A stretch of DNA of 64,000 nucleotides, from assembly GCF_000695685.1 (NCBI RefSeq), contig NZ_JFFR01000033.1, forward strand, positions 1 through 64,000. Direction: 5' to 3'. The notes beneath the pieces were generated by a model. The model was given only the letters and a program-made list of their open reading frames with translations. It had not been told where the DNA came from and made no database searches. Every line of letters begins with the position of its first letter. Within the stretch, counting starts at the first letter, position 1. The position numbers and the translations under genes are program-made. Below are positions 26,177 through 34,052 of the stretch, piece by piece. The stretch comes from Vibrio fortis (GTDB lineage: Bacteria; Pseudomonadota; Gammaproteobacteria; Enterobacterales; Vibrionaceae).

Positions 26177-26190
26177 TTGATGGAAATCAA
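26177..26190. promoter_or_regulatory. FNR box upstream of ompW
   Basis: TTGAT-GGAA-ATCAA is an exact match to the FNR consensus TTGAT-N4-ATCAA. It lies 91 bp upstream of the ompW start codon and 295 bp from glgC on the other side. Confidence 0.75.
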
Positions 26191-26323
26191 TTTGTGAAAA
26201 GTTATGAGTATTTATATAAATTTATTTAACCTCGATCACTCTATTCACCCAATTTATTGACACTTTTGTAATGCAACTTTCCCGTGCGTCATTTTGTTAA
26301 TCAATTATGCGCGCTAGACCTAC

Positions 26324-26338
26324 GCACCATATTGGTGC
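26324..26338. promoter_or_regulatory. NtrC-type enhancer site 1 upstream of glgC
   Basis: GCACCA-TAT-TGGTGC is a perfect palindrome identical to the NtrC consensus half sites. Its centre is about 125 bp upstream of the predicted sigma-54 start of glgC. Confidence 0.75.
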
Positions 26339-26364
26339 TAAAACACACCTTGCTATCATCACCT

Positions 26365-26379
26365 GTTCCGTATTGGTGC
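26365..26379. promoter_or_regulatory. NtrC-type enhancer site 2 upstream of glgC
   Basis: GTTCCG-TAT-TGGTGC has one perfect and one degenerate half site, centred 41 bp (about four helical turns) from site 1. Paired strong and weak sites are usual for NtrC enhancers. Confidence 0.6.
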
Positions 26380-26429
26380 ACAAAACCCTACCAACCTGAT
26401 TTCACCTCTAAAATTCAACAACTTACATA

Positions 26430-26446
26430 TGGCGCAATGCTTGCAA
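26430..26446 (+). promoter_or_regulatory. Sigma-54 promoter of glgC
   Basis: TGGCGC-AATGC-TTGCAA fits the -24/-12 consensus TGGCAC-N5-TTGCA with the invariant GG-N10-GC spacing. Transcription would begin near 26456, 29 nt before the glgC start codon. Confidence 0.75.
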
Positions 26447-26484
26447 TAGTCTTGGCATAATCATAAATACATTGAGGTTCTGAC

Positions 26485-27702
26485 ATGCAAGACACTCTAA
26501 CTATCGTCCTCGCAGGCGGCGTAGGTTCTCGGCTTTCCCCACTAACAGACAACCGCGCTAAGCCCGCCGTCCCATTTGGTGGCAAATATCGAATCATCGA
26601 CTTCACGTTAGCAAACTGTTTACATTCTGGTTTGCGACAAATACTGGTGTTGACTCAATATAAGTCCCACTCTCTACAGAAACACCTGCGTGATGGTTGG
26701 TCGGTGCTCAACCCAGAGCTTGGCGAGTTCATCACCAATGTTCCTCCTCAAATGCGCACCGGAGACAGCTGGTACAGCGGCACGGCTGATGCCATCTATC
26801 AAAACTTGTACCTACTCTCTCGCAGTGAAGCGAAACACGTCGTGGTTCTATCTGGTGATCATATCTACCGCATGGACTATGCGCCGATGTTAAAGCAGCA
26901 CAAGCAGACCGAAGCGGATCTAACGGTAGCGTGTATGGAAGTGTCGATTGATGAAGCGAAAGAATTTGGGGTGATGGAGATTGACGAGTCTCATCAGATC
27001 CAAAACTTCACCGAAAAACCAAGATACCCAGCCTGTGTTCCGGGTAGGCCGACAAGAAGTATGGCTTCGATGGGGATCTACATCTTTGATAAAGAGGTAC
27101 TGACTCGCGCCCTATTAGACGATGCTGAAGATCCAAATTCGAGCCACGACTTTGGTAAAGATATCATCCCGAAACTAGTGAACAATCAGAGTGTTTATGC
27201 TTATAAATTTGGTAGCGAAGAGGGTCGAGTTACTCAAGACGCTTACTGGAGAGATGTCGGCACAATTGACTCCTACTACCAATCCAATATGGATTTACTT
27301 AAGCCAGTATCCCCAATCGATCTTTACCAACCGGATTGGGCGATTCGAACCTATGAACCGCAGCTTCCCCCAGCTCGAACCATAGCTTCTGTCGAGGGCA
27401 ACCAAGGCATCTTTATCAACTCAATGATTGCCAATGGTGTGGTAATTGAAGGAGGGTCTGCTCAGAACTCTATCTTCTTTCCAAAGGTGAAAGTCGAGAA
27501 TGCGGCCATTGTTATCGATAGCATCCTGTTTGAGAATGTGGAAATTGGTAAGAACTGCCATATTCAAAATTGTATTATTGACAAGCATGTGAAGGTGCCC
27601 GCTGGAACCGTAATTGGCGTCGATAGCAAAGCCGATGCTGAGCGATTCCATATTTCAAAAGAGGGTGTGATTGTAGTGCCTTCTTCGTATCGTTTTGACT
27701 AG
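26485..27702 (+). CDS. glgC: Glucose-1-phosphate adenylyltransferase (ADP-glucose pyrophosphorylase)
   Basis: GlgC makes ADP-glucose from ATP and glucose 1-phosphate, the committed step of bacterial glycogen synthesis. The 405-residue protein has the nucleotidyl-transferase signature VLAGGVGSRLSPLTDNRAKP (about residues 8-27) with the PFGGKYRIIDF block, plus WYSGTADAIYQN, VVLSGDHIYRMDY and a C-terminal left-handed beta-helix. It stands alone: glgA and glgB are not nearby. The upstream DNA carries two NtrC-type sites and a sigma-54 promoter, so nitrogen limitation probably induces it. A weak GAGG site precedes the ATG. Confidence 0.95.
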   Translation: MQDTLTIVLAGGVGSRLSPLTDNRAKPAVPFGGKYRIIDFTLANCLHSGLRQILVLTQYKSHSLQKHLRDGWSVLNPELGEFITNVPPQMRTGDSWYSGTADAIYQNLYLLSRSEAKHVVVLSGDHIYRMDYAPMLKQHKQTEADLTVACMEVSIDEAKEFGVMEIDESHQIQNFTEKPRYPACVPGRPTRSMASMGIYIFDKEVLTRALLDDAEDPNSSHDFGKDIIPKLVNNQSVYAYKFGSEEGRVTQDAYWRDVGTIDSYYQSNMDLLKPVSPIDLYQPDWAIRTYEPQLPPARTIASVEGNQGIFINSMIANGVVIEGGSAQNSIFFPKVKVENAAIVIDSILFENVEIGKNCHIQNCIIDKHVKVPAGTVIGVDSKADAERFHISKEGVIVVPSSYRFD

Positions 27703-27753
27703 CTCTTAACGTCTTGACCAGATCTTAAAATGTAAACTGAGCACTCCAAACAC

Positions 27754-27784
27754 GAAAAAGGCAGCGATTAAGCTGCCTTTTGTC
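27754..27784. terminator. Bidirectional terminator between glgC and yfcC-like gene
   Basis: GAAAAAGGCAGC and GCTGCCTTTTGTC arms between two convergent genes. Confidence 0.8.
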
Positions 27785-27801
27785 TATCAAATCAGACCCG
27801 A

Positions 27802-29214
27802 TCAGAACGGCCCCAATTCAATCATCTGAGCGATAACCACTGAAATCAGAGCACCTACCGACCAGAATAAGAACAACGGTAGGAAGAAACGAACCCACTT
27901 CGAGTAAGGTACTTTTGCAATCGCCAATACAGCCAGCAAGCCGCCGTTGGTTGGGTAGATGTAGTTCGAGATACCATCACCTAATTGAGAAGCAAGTGCC
28001 GCCACTTGACGTGTTACCTCACCAATATCCGCTAGAGGGATAATGATTGGCATGGTAATCACAGCCTGACCACTGCCCGATGGGATGAACAGGTTGATCA
28101 CTGCTTGTGAAAAGTAGATACCTGCGGCCGCCACCAGCTTCGAGCTACCCGAGATGATTTGCGCTAGATAGTAGATAATAGAATCCACAATCTTAGCGTC
28201 TTCCATGATCGTCAACACCGAACGAGCAAAGAAGATGATCAACACTGCAACCAGAACATCGCTAACACCGCGTGTCCAATATTCACAGATCTTATTCGGC
28301 GAAAGGCCAGCAACCAAACCCGGAATAATCGCCATTGCGACAAAAGCACCCGCAATTTCAGTAAAGCCAAAGCCCATCGTCAGCGTACCGAAAATCATAT
28401 ACGCAAACACGCCAAGGAATGCCACACCCGCCAGCTTTTCGCGCGTAGTTAGGGTTTTCGCTTCAACGTTAGACTCGTAGTGGTAACCCGTACCATGCAG
28501 TAGCCCTTTGGTTGGGTCTTGCTTTACCTTACGTGCGTAGTTCAAAACATACCAAGCGCCTGTAAGGAGCATAAACATACCGACAATAAAGCGGTACCAC
28601 ATACCTGAGTACATTGGCAGCTCCGCAATCGTATGTGCGATGCCAGTAAAGAATGGATTCGCTAATGCTGCAGCAAAGCCTGCACAGCTTGCCAAAAGAA
28701 CCACGCCAAGTGCTGTAATCGCATCATAGCCAAGCTTGATACAGATAGGGATCATTAATGAGATGAAGATAACATCAAGCTCACGCATACCTGTGAAGGT
28801 CACATTGAAAAAGATCGCGGTCATGATCACTGGCGCGATCACGTACAAACCCTGCTTTTTCAACTTACTGGTTAACGCAACAACGGATGCATCGAGTAAA
28901 CCCATATGCTTGATGATACCGAAGGCACCACCCACAAATACTACAACGCCCATTACGCCAGAGGCAGACTTGAAGCCTTTAAAAAAAGATTCAAAAAATG
29001 AGGCTAATGTCGTTGGGTTACTGCTAAGTAGTGTATAGCTATCTGGGTCGATGACCGTTCGACCGTTCATTACTACACGTTCAAATTCACCTGCTGGGAC
29101 AAAGTAGGTTGCAATCGCTGCAACGATAACCATGATGACCAGAGAGAGAAACGGGTGGTTTACCTCTTTTTCATCAGCAGATACAGGTACGGATGAAGAT
29201 ACCGTAGATGTCAT
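27802..29214 (-). CDS. YfcC family C4-dicarboxylate/basic amino acid-type carrier
   Basis: A 470-residue membrane protein with about 12 helices, of the YfcC/DcuC-like (C4-dicarboxylate anaerobic carrier) family. Family-type segments are ATYFVPAGEFERV near residues 36-48, GMRELDVIFISLMIPICIKLGYD, and the re-entrant-loop sequence IPSGSGQAVITMPIIIPLAD near 384-403, with a second in SNYIYPTNGGLLAVL. YfcC proteins are predicted to import short peptides, arginine/ornithine or carboxylates; the substrate here is unknown. AAGGAG precedes the ATG. The long upstream region contains a clear stem-loop. Confidence 0.85.
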   Translation of the reverse strand: MTSTVSSSVPVSADEKEVNHPFLSLVIMVIVAAIATYFVPAGEFERVVMNGRTVIDPDSYTLLSSNPTTLASFFESFFKGFKSASGVMGVVVFVGGAFGIIKHMGLLDASVVALTSKLKKQGLYVIAPVIMTAIFFNVTFTGMRELDVIFISLMIPICIKLGYDAITALGVVLLASCAGFAAALANPFFTGIAHTIAELPMYSGMWYRFIVGMFMLLTGAWYVLNYARKVKQDPTKGLLHGTGYHYESNVEAKTLTTREKLAGVAFLGVFAYMIFGTLTMGFGFTEIAGAFVAMAIIPGLVAGLSPNKICEYWTRGVSDVLVAVLIIFFARSVLTIMEDAKIVDSIIYYLAQIISGSSKLVAAAGIYFSQAVINLFIPSGSGQAVITMPIIIPLADIGEVTRQVAALASQLGDGISNYIYPTNGGLLAVLAIAKVPYSKWVRFFLPLFLFWSVGALISVVIAQMIELGPF

Positions 29215-29619
29215 ATAAGCTCCTTACTTGTCAGCTACTAGCAACGCCTAGCAGCAAGGATTATTTTTTGGAAAAACAAAACCCTTCACGCCAACAAAGT
29301 TAGCGCTAATGCGGGGTGTTTAATAAAGGTCTTTGATAGATGGGGCTCTCAATGCACATGAATGAAGTAGTCTGAGCTACTTTCTTGCGTCCGAGCAGAA
29401 TGCAGATGTTCAGCCTAATCGCTAAACCGAGTGAGGACATTACCCGTAAAGGCGGAATTGACCGCGTAGGTAATGCGTATTTTATCAATTACAAAGACAA
29501 GCGGCGTATAATAGCATAGCGAGCGGTAAAATTGGGTGAAAATGTGATATACATCTAACTTTTATCTCGATACAAAAAAGCCCCGCTAGAGCGAGGCTTC
29601 AAAGTAGAGGAAATCTCTT
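29215..29619 (-). other. Long upstream region of the YfcC-like gene, with stem-loops
   Basis: About 405 bp without a gene. On either strand an interrupted hairpin forms at 29438-29475: outer arms CATTACC/GGTAATG and inner arms GCGG/CCGC around AATTGA. A second, AAGTAG/CTACTT, lies at 29365-29382. These may belong to a structured leader of the YfcC-like gene. The terminator at 29574-29600 belongs to the next gene. Confidence 0.4.
29574..29600 (-). terminator. Terminator after the 29620-30240 gene
   Basis: AAAAAAGCC.CGC and GCG.GGCTT arms with one mismatch; on the minus strand it would end in a T run. Confidence 0.7.
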
Positions 29620-30240
29620 TTATTTCGGCGCTAGTTCATCGCTCTCTACCAATTCGTCGCTCTTTACCAATTCATAATTCTCTGCCATTTCATGAGGTGC
29701 GATTCCATATTCGTAATCGGCTAGGAAACCATCCCTATACACCTTCATGCCTTTATCATCCCAGCTCACTTTGATGATCGCTGTTTTGCCATCTTCACTG
29801 CCCATTAGCTTTAGCATCTCGGTATCTATTTTAATCGCTTTGATGGTTTTAATACGCTTGAATGGCTTAAATTCTGTGGTTGAAGTTGGCAGTTCACCAT
29901 AGCTGCTTACCCAAGTCTCTTTTGGCACCAACCATTGATTATAAACATCGCCCACAATCGGCTTAGGCATACTTGCAATCACAACACCATCTGTCATGAC
30001 ATTATTGGTTTCCAAGCTATAACCTCCCTTACCGTCTGACACATAAGTCGGGAAATCCGCGCCGATTTCAGACTCCGCAGGTAAGCGACCTAGGGTGACA
30101 GATTTTTTCACGTACAACTCAGCAGTATCAAACTTTTGCATGATTTCAGGGATTGCCTGAAATTCTACTGGGGCAGCAAACAGATTAAATGACACGGACA
30201 TAGAAGCTGCGAGTGCAGCAAGTTTTAACGGCATAGACAT
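29620..30240 (-). CDS. Secreted hypothetical protein, 206 aa
   Basis: I do not recognise this family. From ATG 30240 the protein has a signal peptide (LKLAALAASMSVSFNLFAA, cleavage before PVEFQ) and a mature domain of about 185 residues with mixed beta/alpha character. It ends in an acidic Glu/Ser-Asp repeat (KSDELVESDEL). AAGGA lies about 10 bases upstream of this ATG; the longer frame starting at 30285 would hide the signal peptide. It is a single gene with its own terminator, divergent from the hibernation factor gene. Confidence 0.7.
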   Translation of the reverse strand: MSMPLKLAALAASMSVSFNLFAAPVEFQAIPEIMQKFDTAELYVKKSVTLGRLPAESEIGADFPTYVSDGKGGYSLETNNVMTDGVVIASMPKPIVGDVYNQWLVPKETWVSSYGELPTSTTEFKPFKRIKTIKAIKIDTEMLKLMGSEDGKTAIIKVSWDDKGMKVYRDGFLADYEYGIAPHEMAENYELVKSDELVESDELAPK

Positions 30241-30285
30241 AGTCAGAAGATCCTTAATGAACAGTGCGCCTAAGATAAACCGCAT

Positions 30286-30656
30286 AAAGTACGAGTCAAC
30301 AGATTGCTGAGGGAAATATCAAGAGCTGTGATATTGATTGAAGGTTTTCGAGCTCGAAATAAGAGCAAAGTAAGCAGTTGTATAAAAAGTGACTAATATT
30401 GAGAGTAATTAGCTTGAAGGGATAAATTACTGCGGCAGAGAACCAAATTAGAGTAATTCGTCAGGCATGATGCAAAATTAAACATGTATCAAAATCACGA
30501 GACATAATATGCGCACGGTTTTGGTGAGTTTCAAGAGCCAAACAACAGATTATTTGATAACACTGAACTCAATCACACATGTGTATTTCCGCTGTTGGTT
30601 AATCTAACGGATGTTTGCTACGTTTAAATGACACAGTCATTGGAAAGGTATGATTT
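30286..30656. other. Divergent intergenic region
   Basis: About 370 bp between the secreted-protein gene and the hibernation factor gene. One dyad, AATATCA-N7-TGATATT at 30315-30335, lies 75-95 bp upstream of the secreted-protein start and could be an operator. No gene is seen. Confidence 0.4.
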
Positions 30657-31013
30657 ATGAAAGTAAACGTTCAAACACATCACGTATCAATTAACGACGA
30701 CTCACGCAAAGACATCGAAGGCAAGTTCGATAAGATTGCTAACCACTTTCCATCACTGATCAGCTGCGACATCATCATCACTAAAGAGCACAACCAACAT
30801 CAAGTTGAGGTATTCACAAATTACGAAGGTGTGCGTGTAACAGCCAAAGCGACAGACGATATTATGTATCCTGCCGTAGCCGCAGCAATCAAGAAACTTG
30901 AAGCAGGTCTGAGTAACAGAAAAGGGCAATTGAAAGCCGATCTTCACGCTAAACCGACCAGCACTAAGCCAGAAATCGCGTCTGACATCATTCAAGAGAT
31001 GAAGCTAGTTTAA
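30657..31013 (+). CDS. raiA: Ribosome hibernation factor (HPF/RaiA family)
   Basis: A 118-residue protein of the short HPF / YfiA(RaiA) family, which binds the 30S decoding region in stationary phase and silences or stabilises ribosomes. The family pattern is complete: an N-terminal beta strand, then DIEGKFDKIANHFPSLISCDIIITKE, a HQVEVFTNYEGVRVTAKATDD hairpin, and the helix YPAVAAAIKKLEAGLSNRKGQL. The short C-terminal tail after residue 95 favours a RaiA-like protein (HPF proper is near 95 residues). It is a single gene followed by a terminator. Confidence 0.88.
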   Translation: MKVNVQTHHVSINDDSRKDIEGKFDKIANHFPSLISCDIIITKEHNQHQVEVFTNYEGVRVTAKATDDIMYPAVAAAIKKLEAGLSNRKGQLKADLHAKPTSTKPEIASDIIQEMKLV

Positions 31014-31065
31014 CTCGGCACTCTTTCATCTTATAAGGTGAATGGATAAGGAAAACAGAATATTA

Positions 31066-31092
31066 AGAGCCAGCCAACGTGCTGGCTTTTTT
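31066..31092 (+). terminator. Terminator after the hibernation factor gene
   Basis: AGCCAGC and GCTGGCT arms with a CAACGT loop and six T residues. Confidence 0.85.
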
Positions 31093-31212
31093 GATCGAGA
31101 AAGAAAATAGCCTCAAAAATTTAAACCATACAAAGTGTTGGTGATATCACAAATTGCAAGTAGTATGGAATCCACTATCGTTATGGAACAATGCAATAAA
31201 AGGATGTTTATT

Positions 31213-31368
31213 ATGAAAAAGATCGCACTGGTACTTTTCTTAGCAAGCCAACTGATGGCCTGTACAGAGGTCGGCAGTGAAGCTTGGTGTACCGATATGA
31301 AAGAGAATCCAAAAGGCGACTGGACTGCAAACGAAGCCGGAGACTTTGCTAAGCACTGCGTATTCTAA
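31213..31368 (+). CDS. DUF3012 small lipoprotein
   Basis: A 51-residue DUF3012 protein. It has a lipoprotein signal (KKIALVLFLASQLMAC, Cys at residue 16) and a short mature part with the family pattern WCTDMKENPKGDWTANEAGDFAKHCV. The start at 31213 is supported by AAAAGGA eight bases upstream; the longer frame from 31135 is not. Function is unknown; the two mature Cys (besides the lipid Cys) could form a disulfide in the periplasm. Confidence 0.8.
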   Translation: MKKIALVLFLASQLMACTEVGSEAWCTDMKENPKGDWTANEAGDFAKHCVF

Positions 31369-31479
31369 TCCCAGTCATCAGGATAGCTGATTGCATTAAA
31401 GCTTATCTTACTAAACCAAAGCTTATCGCACTCGAACAAAGCTAGCAGAACGGACAAAACGCTGAAAATGAATCTAAAA

Positions 31480-31517
31480 AAACGACCCTAGGAAGACCGA
31501 GACTCCTAGGGTCGTTT
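31480..31517 (-). terminator. Terminator after the phn-type transport operon
   Basis: AAACGACCCTAGGA and TCCTAGGGTCGTTT form a 14-bp perfect stem, about 60 nt beyond the last permease gene. Confidence 0.85.
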
Positions 31518-31578
31518 GAGCTTAATAATGCTAGACAAAAGCTCTCAATCACACAGTTTTACGTTAGGGAATACGTCA

Positions 31579-32382
31579 TTAGATCAGTTTGTTACGAATA
31601 TGAATCACGACTGCTTCCGCGATAATCACGACCGCAAAAATACTCACCAGTACCATTGATACCTTCTGCCACTCAAACAAGTTTTGAGCATCATTCAGTA
31701 CCACACCGATACCACCCGCACCTACCAAGCCAAGCACGGCAGATTCACGAACATTAATATCCCAACGGAACAGAACAATCGAGTAGAAAGCGGGCATGAC
31801 TTGTGGCCAATAGCCTTTTAATAGAACACTCATCCAAGACGCGCCAGTTGCACGTAAGGCTTCAATTGGCCCCATGTTCACTTCGGCAATGGCTTCCGCT
31901 AACAGCTTCCCTACAAAGCCTACACTGCGGACGGCAATTGCCATAATGCCTGCAAGAACACCGGGGCCAAACAGGGCGATGAATAGCAGAGCCCAAACTA
32001 ATGAGTTCACTGAGCGTGACGACACTAGAAAGAACTGAGCAATCCAATTCAAGCTTTTGTTTGGCGTAATATTTGGCGCATTCAACAGCGCTAAAGGTAT
32101 CGCAAAAATAAGAGTAAACAGCGTGCCGAGCGTTGCGATGTGCAGCGTCTCGATCATCGCGTCATGAATGGTGGTTGGATAAAACCCATAATCCATCGGC
32201 AGCATGCGTTGAAACATATCCGCAAACTGCGCAGGCGCGTCATACAAAAACTCAGGAATCACTTCCACTGTTTGCCAAGACCACACAATCGCGCTCACCA
32301 AACTCAGATAAATGGCAAATCGAGCGATGCGCTCATTAGGAGTAAATCGCTGCCACTCTCTATCAATAGATGCTGTTGTCAT
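31579..32382 (-). CDS. phnE: PhnE-like ABC transporter permease (second)
   Basis: A 267-residue ABC inner-membrane permease of the phosphonate PhnE type with about six helices. The EAA-loop region reads IEALRATGASWMSVLLKGYWPQVMP (about residues 172-196). Its start overlaps the stop of the first permease gene (TGATG), which suggests coupled translation. With its partner it forms a heterodimeric channel served by the PhnC-like ATPase and the PhnD-like binding protein encoded upstream. No C-P lyase genes accompany the operon, so the substrate may be another phosphorus compound. Confidence 0.9.
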   Translation of the reverse strand: MTTASIDREWQRFTPNERIARFAIYLSLVSAIVWSWQTVEVIPEFLYDAPAQFADMFQRMLPMDYGFYPTTIHDAMIETLHIATLGTLFTLIFAIPLALLNAPNITPNKSLNWIAQFFLVSSRSVNSLVWALLFIALFGPGVLAGIMAIAVRSVGFVGKLLAEAIAEVNMGPIEALRATGASWMSVLLKGYWPQVMPAFYSIVLFRWDINVRESAVLGLVGAGGIGVVLNDAQNLFEWQKVSMVLVSIFAVVIIAEAVVIHIRNKLI

Positions 32383-33188
32383 CAGAAAATTCTCCTAACG
32401 ATATTGGAAAGAAACTCACCTACAAGAATCAAAGCGATAATGGTGATCAAAATAGCCGCGACAAAATCGTAATCGAAGCGCTGGAATGCCGAGAACAGTG
32501 TGCCACCCAGGCCACCCGCACCAACGATACCAACCATGGTCGAGTTACGTAAGTTCGAGTCGAGCTGGTAGCTAGCAAAGCCGATAAAGCGAGTGAACAC
32601 TTGCGGCATTACCGCGTACAGAATCACGCTCACAAAGCTCGCCCCAGTCGCTTTAATGGCTTCTACTGGTTTGAAAGAGATCTCTTCAATTGCTTCTGCA
32701 AATAACTTAGCGATAAAGCCAATGGAAGCGAACACGAGAGTCAAGATCCCTGCTAGTGCACCGAAACCCACCGCTTTTACAAATAGAATCGCAATGATTA
32801 CTGGGTGAAAAGAACGACACAGAGCGATAAAGCCACGAACTGGGGTCGACACAATCGATGGCATCATGTTTCTTGCGGCTAATAAGCCCAAGAATAGAGA
32901 GATAACGATGCCGAAGAAGCTCGAAATAATCGCTATCTGCAAGCTCTCTGCCAGCCCACTTAACAGTAAGTTAGTGCGTGAAAAATCGGGCGGAAACATG
33001 CGCGATAGTAAACGCTCACTCTCGCCAAAACCGATAATTAGTCGGTCAATGGTCAACCCCAAGGTCGAAAAACTATAGAAAAGGTAAGCGACGATCGCTA
33101 CCACAATCGCACGGTTTGTCCACGATGCCTTAAACGGATTCTGATATTGAGTCTGCGATGTCGATGAGTTTGTGGTTAATCCAGCCAT
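32382..33188 (-). CDS. phnE: PhnE-like ABC transporter permease (first)
   Basis: A 268-residue PhnE-type permease. It has one N-terminal helix preceded by a Ser/Thr/Gln-rich stretch, then five more helices, and the EAA-loop VEAIKATGASFVSVILYAVMPQVF (about residues 178-201). It overlaps the ATPase gene by 13 nt and the second permease gene by one base pair of stop/start, so the operon is tightly packed. The two permeases are similar in layout but clearly diverged. Confidence 0.9.
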   Translation of the reverse strand: MAGLTTNSSTSQTQYQNPFKASWTNRAIVVAIVAYLFYSFSTLGLTIDRLIIGFGESERLLSRMFPPDFSRTNLLLSGLAESLQIAIISSFFGIVISLFLGLLAARNMMPSIVSTPVRGFIALCRSFHPVIIAILFVKAVGFGALAGILTLVFASIGFIAKLFAEAIEEISFKPVEAIKATGASFVSVILYAVMPQVFTRFIGFASYQLDSNLRNSTMVGIVGAGGLGGTLFSAFQRFDYDFVAAILITIIALILVGEFLSNIVRRIF

Positions 33189-33946
33189 GACTCACCTCCG
33201 TAGATGATCTTAAGGTCATCTTCTGAGATACCTTCAGGGCTGCCATCGTAATGCACCTTACCATTACACATACCTATGATGCGTTTTGCGTAGCGCTTTG
33301 CTAGGCTCACATCGTGAATGTTGACTAGTACCGGGATGTTTTTCTGTTCAGCGAAGGTTTCCATCAACTCCATGATTTCTACCGCTGTTTTAGGGTCAAG
33401 AGATGACGTTGGTTCATCAGCCAATAAGATGTATGGGTCTTGCATAACAGCACGAGCGATACCCACACGCTGTCTTTGACCACCAGATAAGCTGTCTGCA
33501 CGCTGATTAGCGAAGTCTTGAAGGCCAACAAATTCTAGTAGTTCGAAGGCTTTTGCAAGGTCTTGTGAAGAGTAGTTACGACGCCACGCATTCCAAGCCG
33601 TCATGTAGCCTAAGCGGCCACTCAGCACGTTCTCAATAACAGTCAATCGTTCTACTAGGTTGTACTCTTGAAAAACCATACCAATGTGACGACGCTGTTT
33701 ACGCAGCGCTTGTCCCTGCAGTTTTGTCAGGTCAGAACCATCAAAGATAATCTCACCCTTACTTGGATCATTTAGACGGTTGATACAACGAAGCAGTGTA
33801 CTTTTACCCGTACCTGATGGGCCAATGATGGCGATGATCCCTGGTTCATCGATATCAATGTTAATTCCTTTAAGGATCGGCTTTCCTGCTACGTATTCGT
33901 GATACAGGTCGTTGATCTTAATTCCGTCATAGCTAGCTACGGCCAT
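33176..33946 (-). CDS. phnC: PhnC-like ABC transporter ATPase
   Basis: A 256-residue ABC ATPase of the phosphonate/phosphate-ester (PhnC) type. It has Walker A GPSGTGKST (about residues 41-49), Q-loop FQEYNL, signature LSGGQRQRVGIARA, Walker B YILLADEPTSSLD and the H-loop NIHD. All catalytic residues are intact. It powers import through the two PhnE-like permeases. It is separated from the binding-protein gene by a stem-loop (33978-34002) that may limit read-through. Confidence 0.93.
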   Translation of the reverse strand: MAVASYDGIKINDLYHEYVAGKPILKGINIDIDEPGIIAIIGPSGTGKSTLLRCINRLNDPSKGEIIFDGSDLTKLQGQALRKQRRHIGMVFQEYNLVERLTVIENVLSGRLGYMTAWNAWRRNYSSQDLAKAFELLEFVGLQDFANQRADSLSGGQRQRVGIARAVMQDPYILLADEPTSSLDPKTAVEIMELMETFAEQKNIPVLVNIHDVSLAKRYAKRIIGMCNGKVHYDGSPEGISEDDLKIIYGGESWLD

Positions 33947-33977
33947 ACTGCGTTTCCTTGTGCAAATTTAAAATGAG

Positions 33978-34002
33978 CGATGCCCTACCCGTGAGGGCAT
34001 CG
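33978..34002 (-). terminator. Intercistronic hairpin between phnD and phnC
   Basis: CGATGCCCT and AGGGCATCG arms around a 7-nt loop. On the minus strand only a short T-rich tail follows, so it is more likely an RNA-stabilising or partial-termination hairpin that raises the ratio of binding protein to ATPase. Confidence 0.6.
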
Positions 34003-34052
34003 ACTTAAAACAACTTATTCAGTGAATAAGTGAAAAGGGTATTAGAGAGGAG

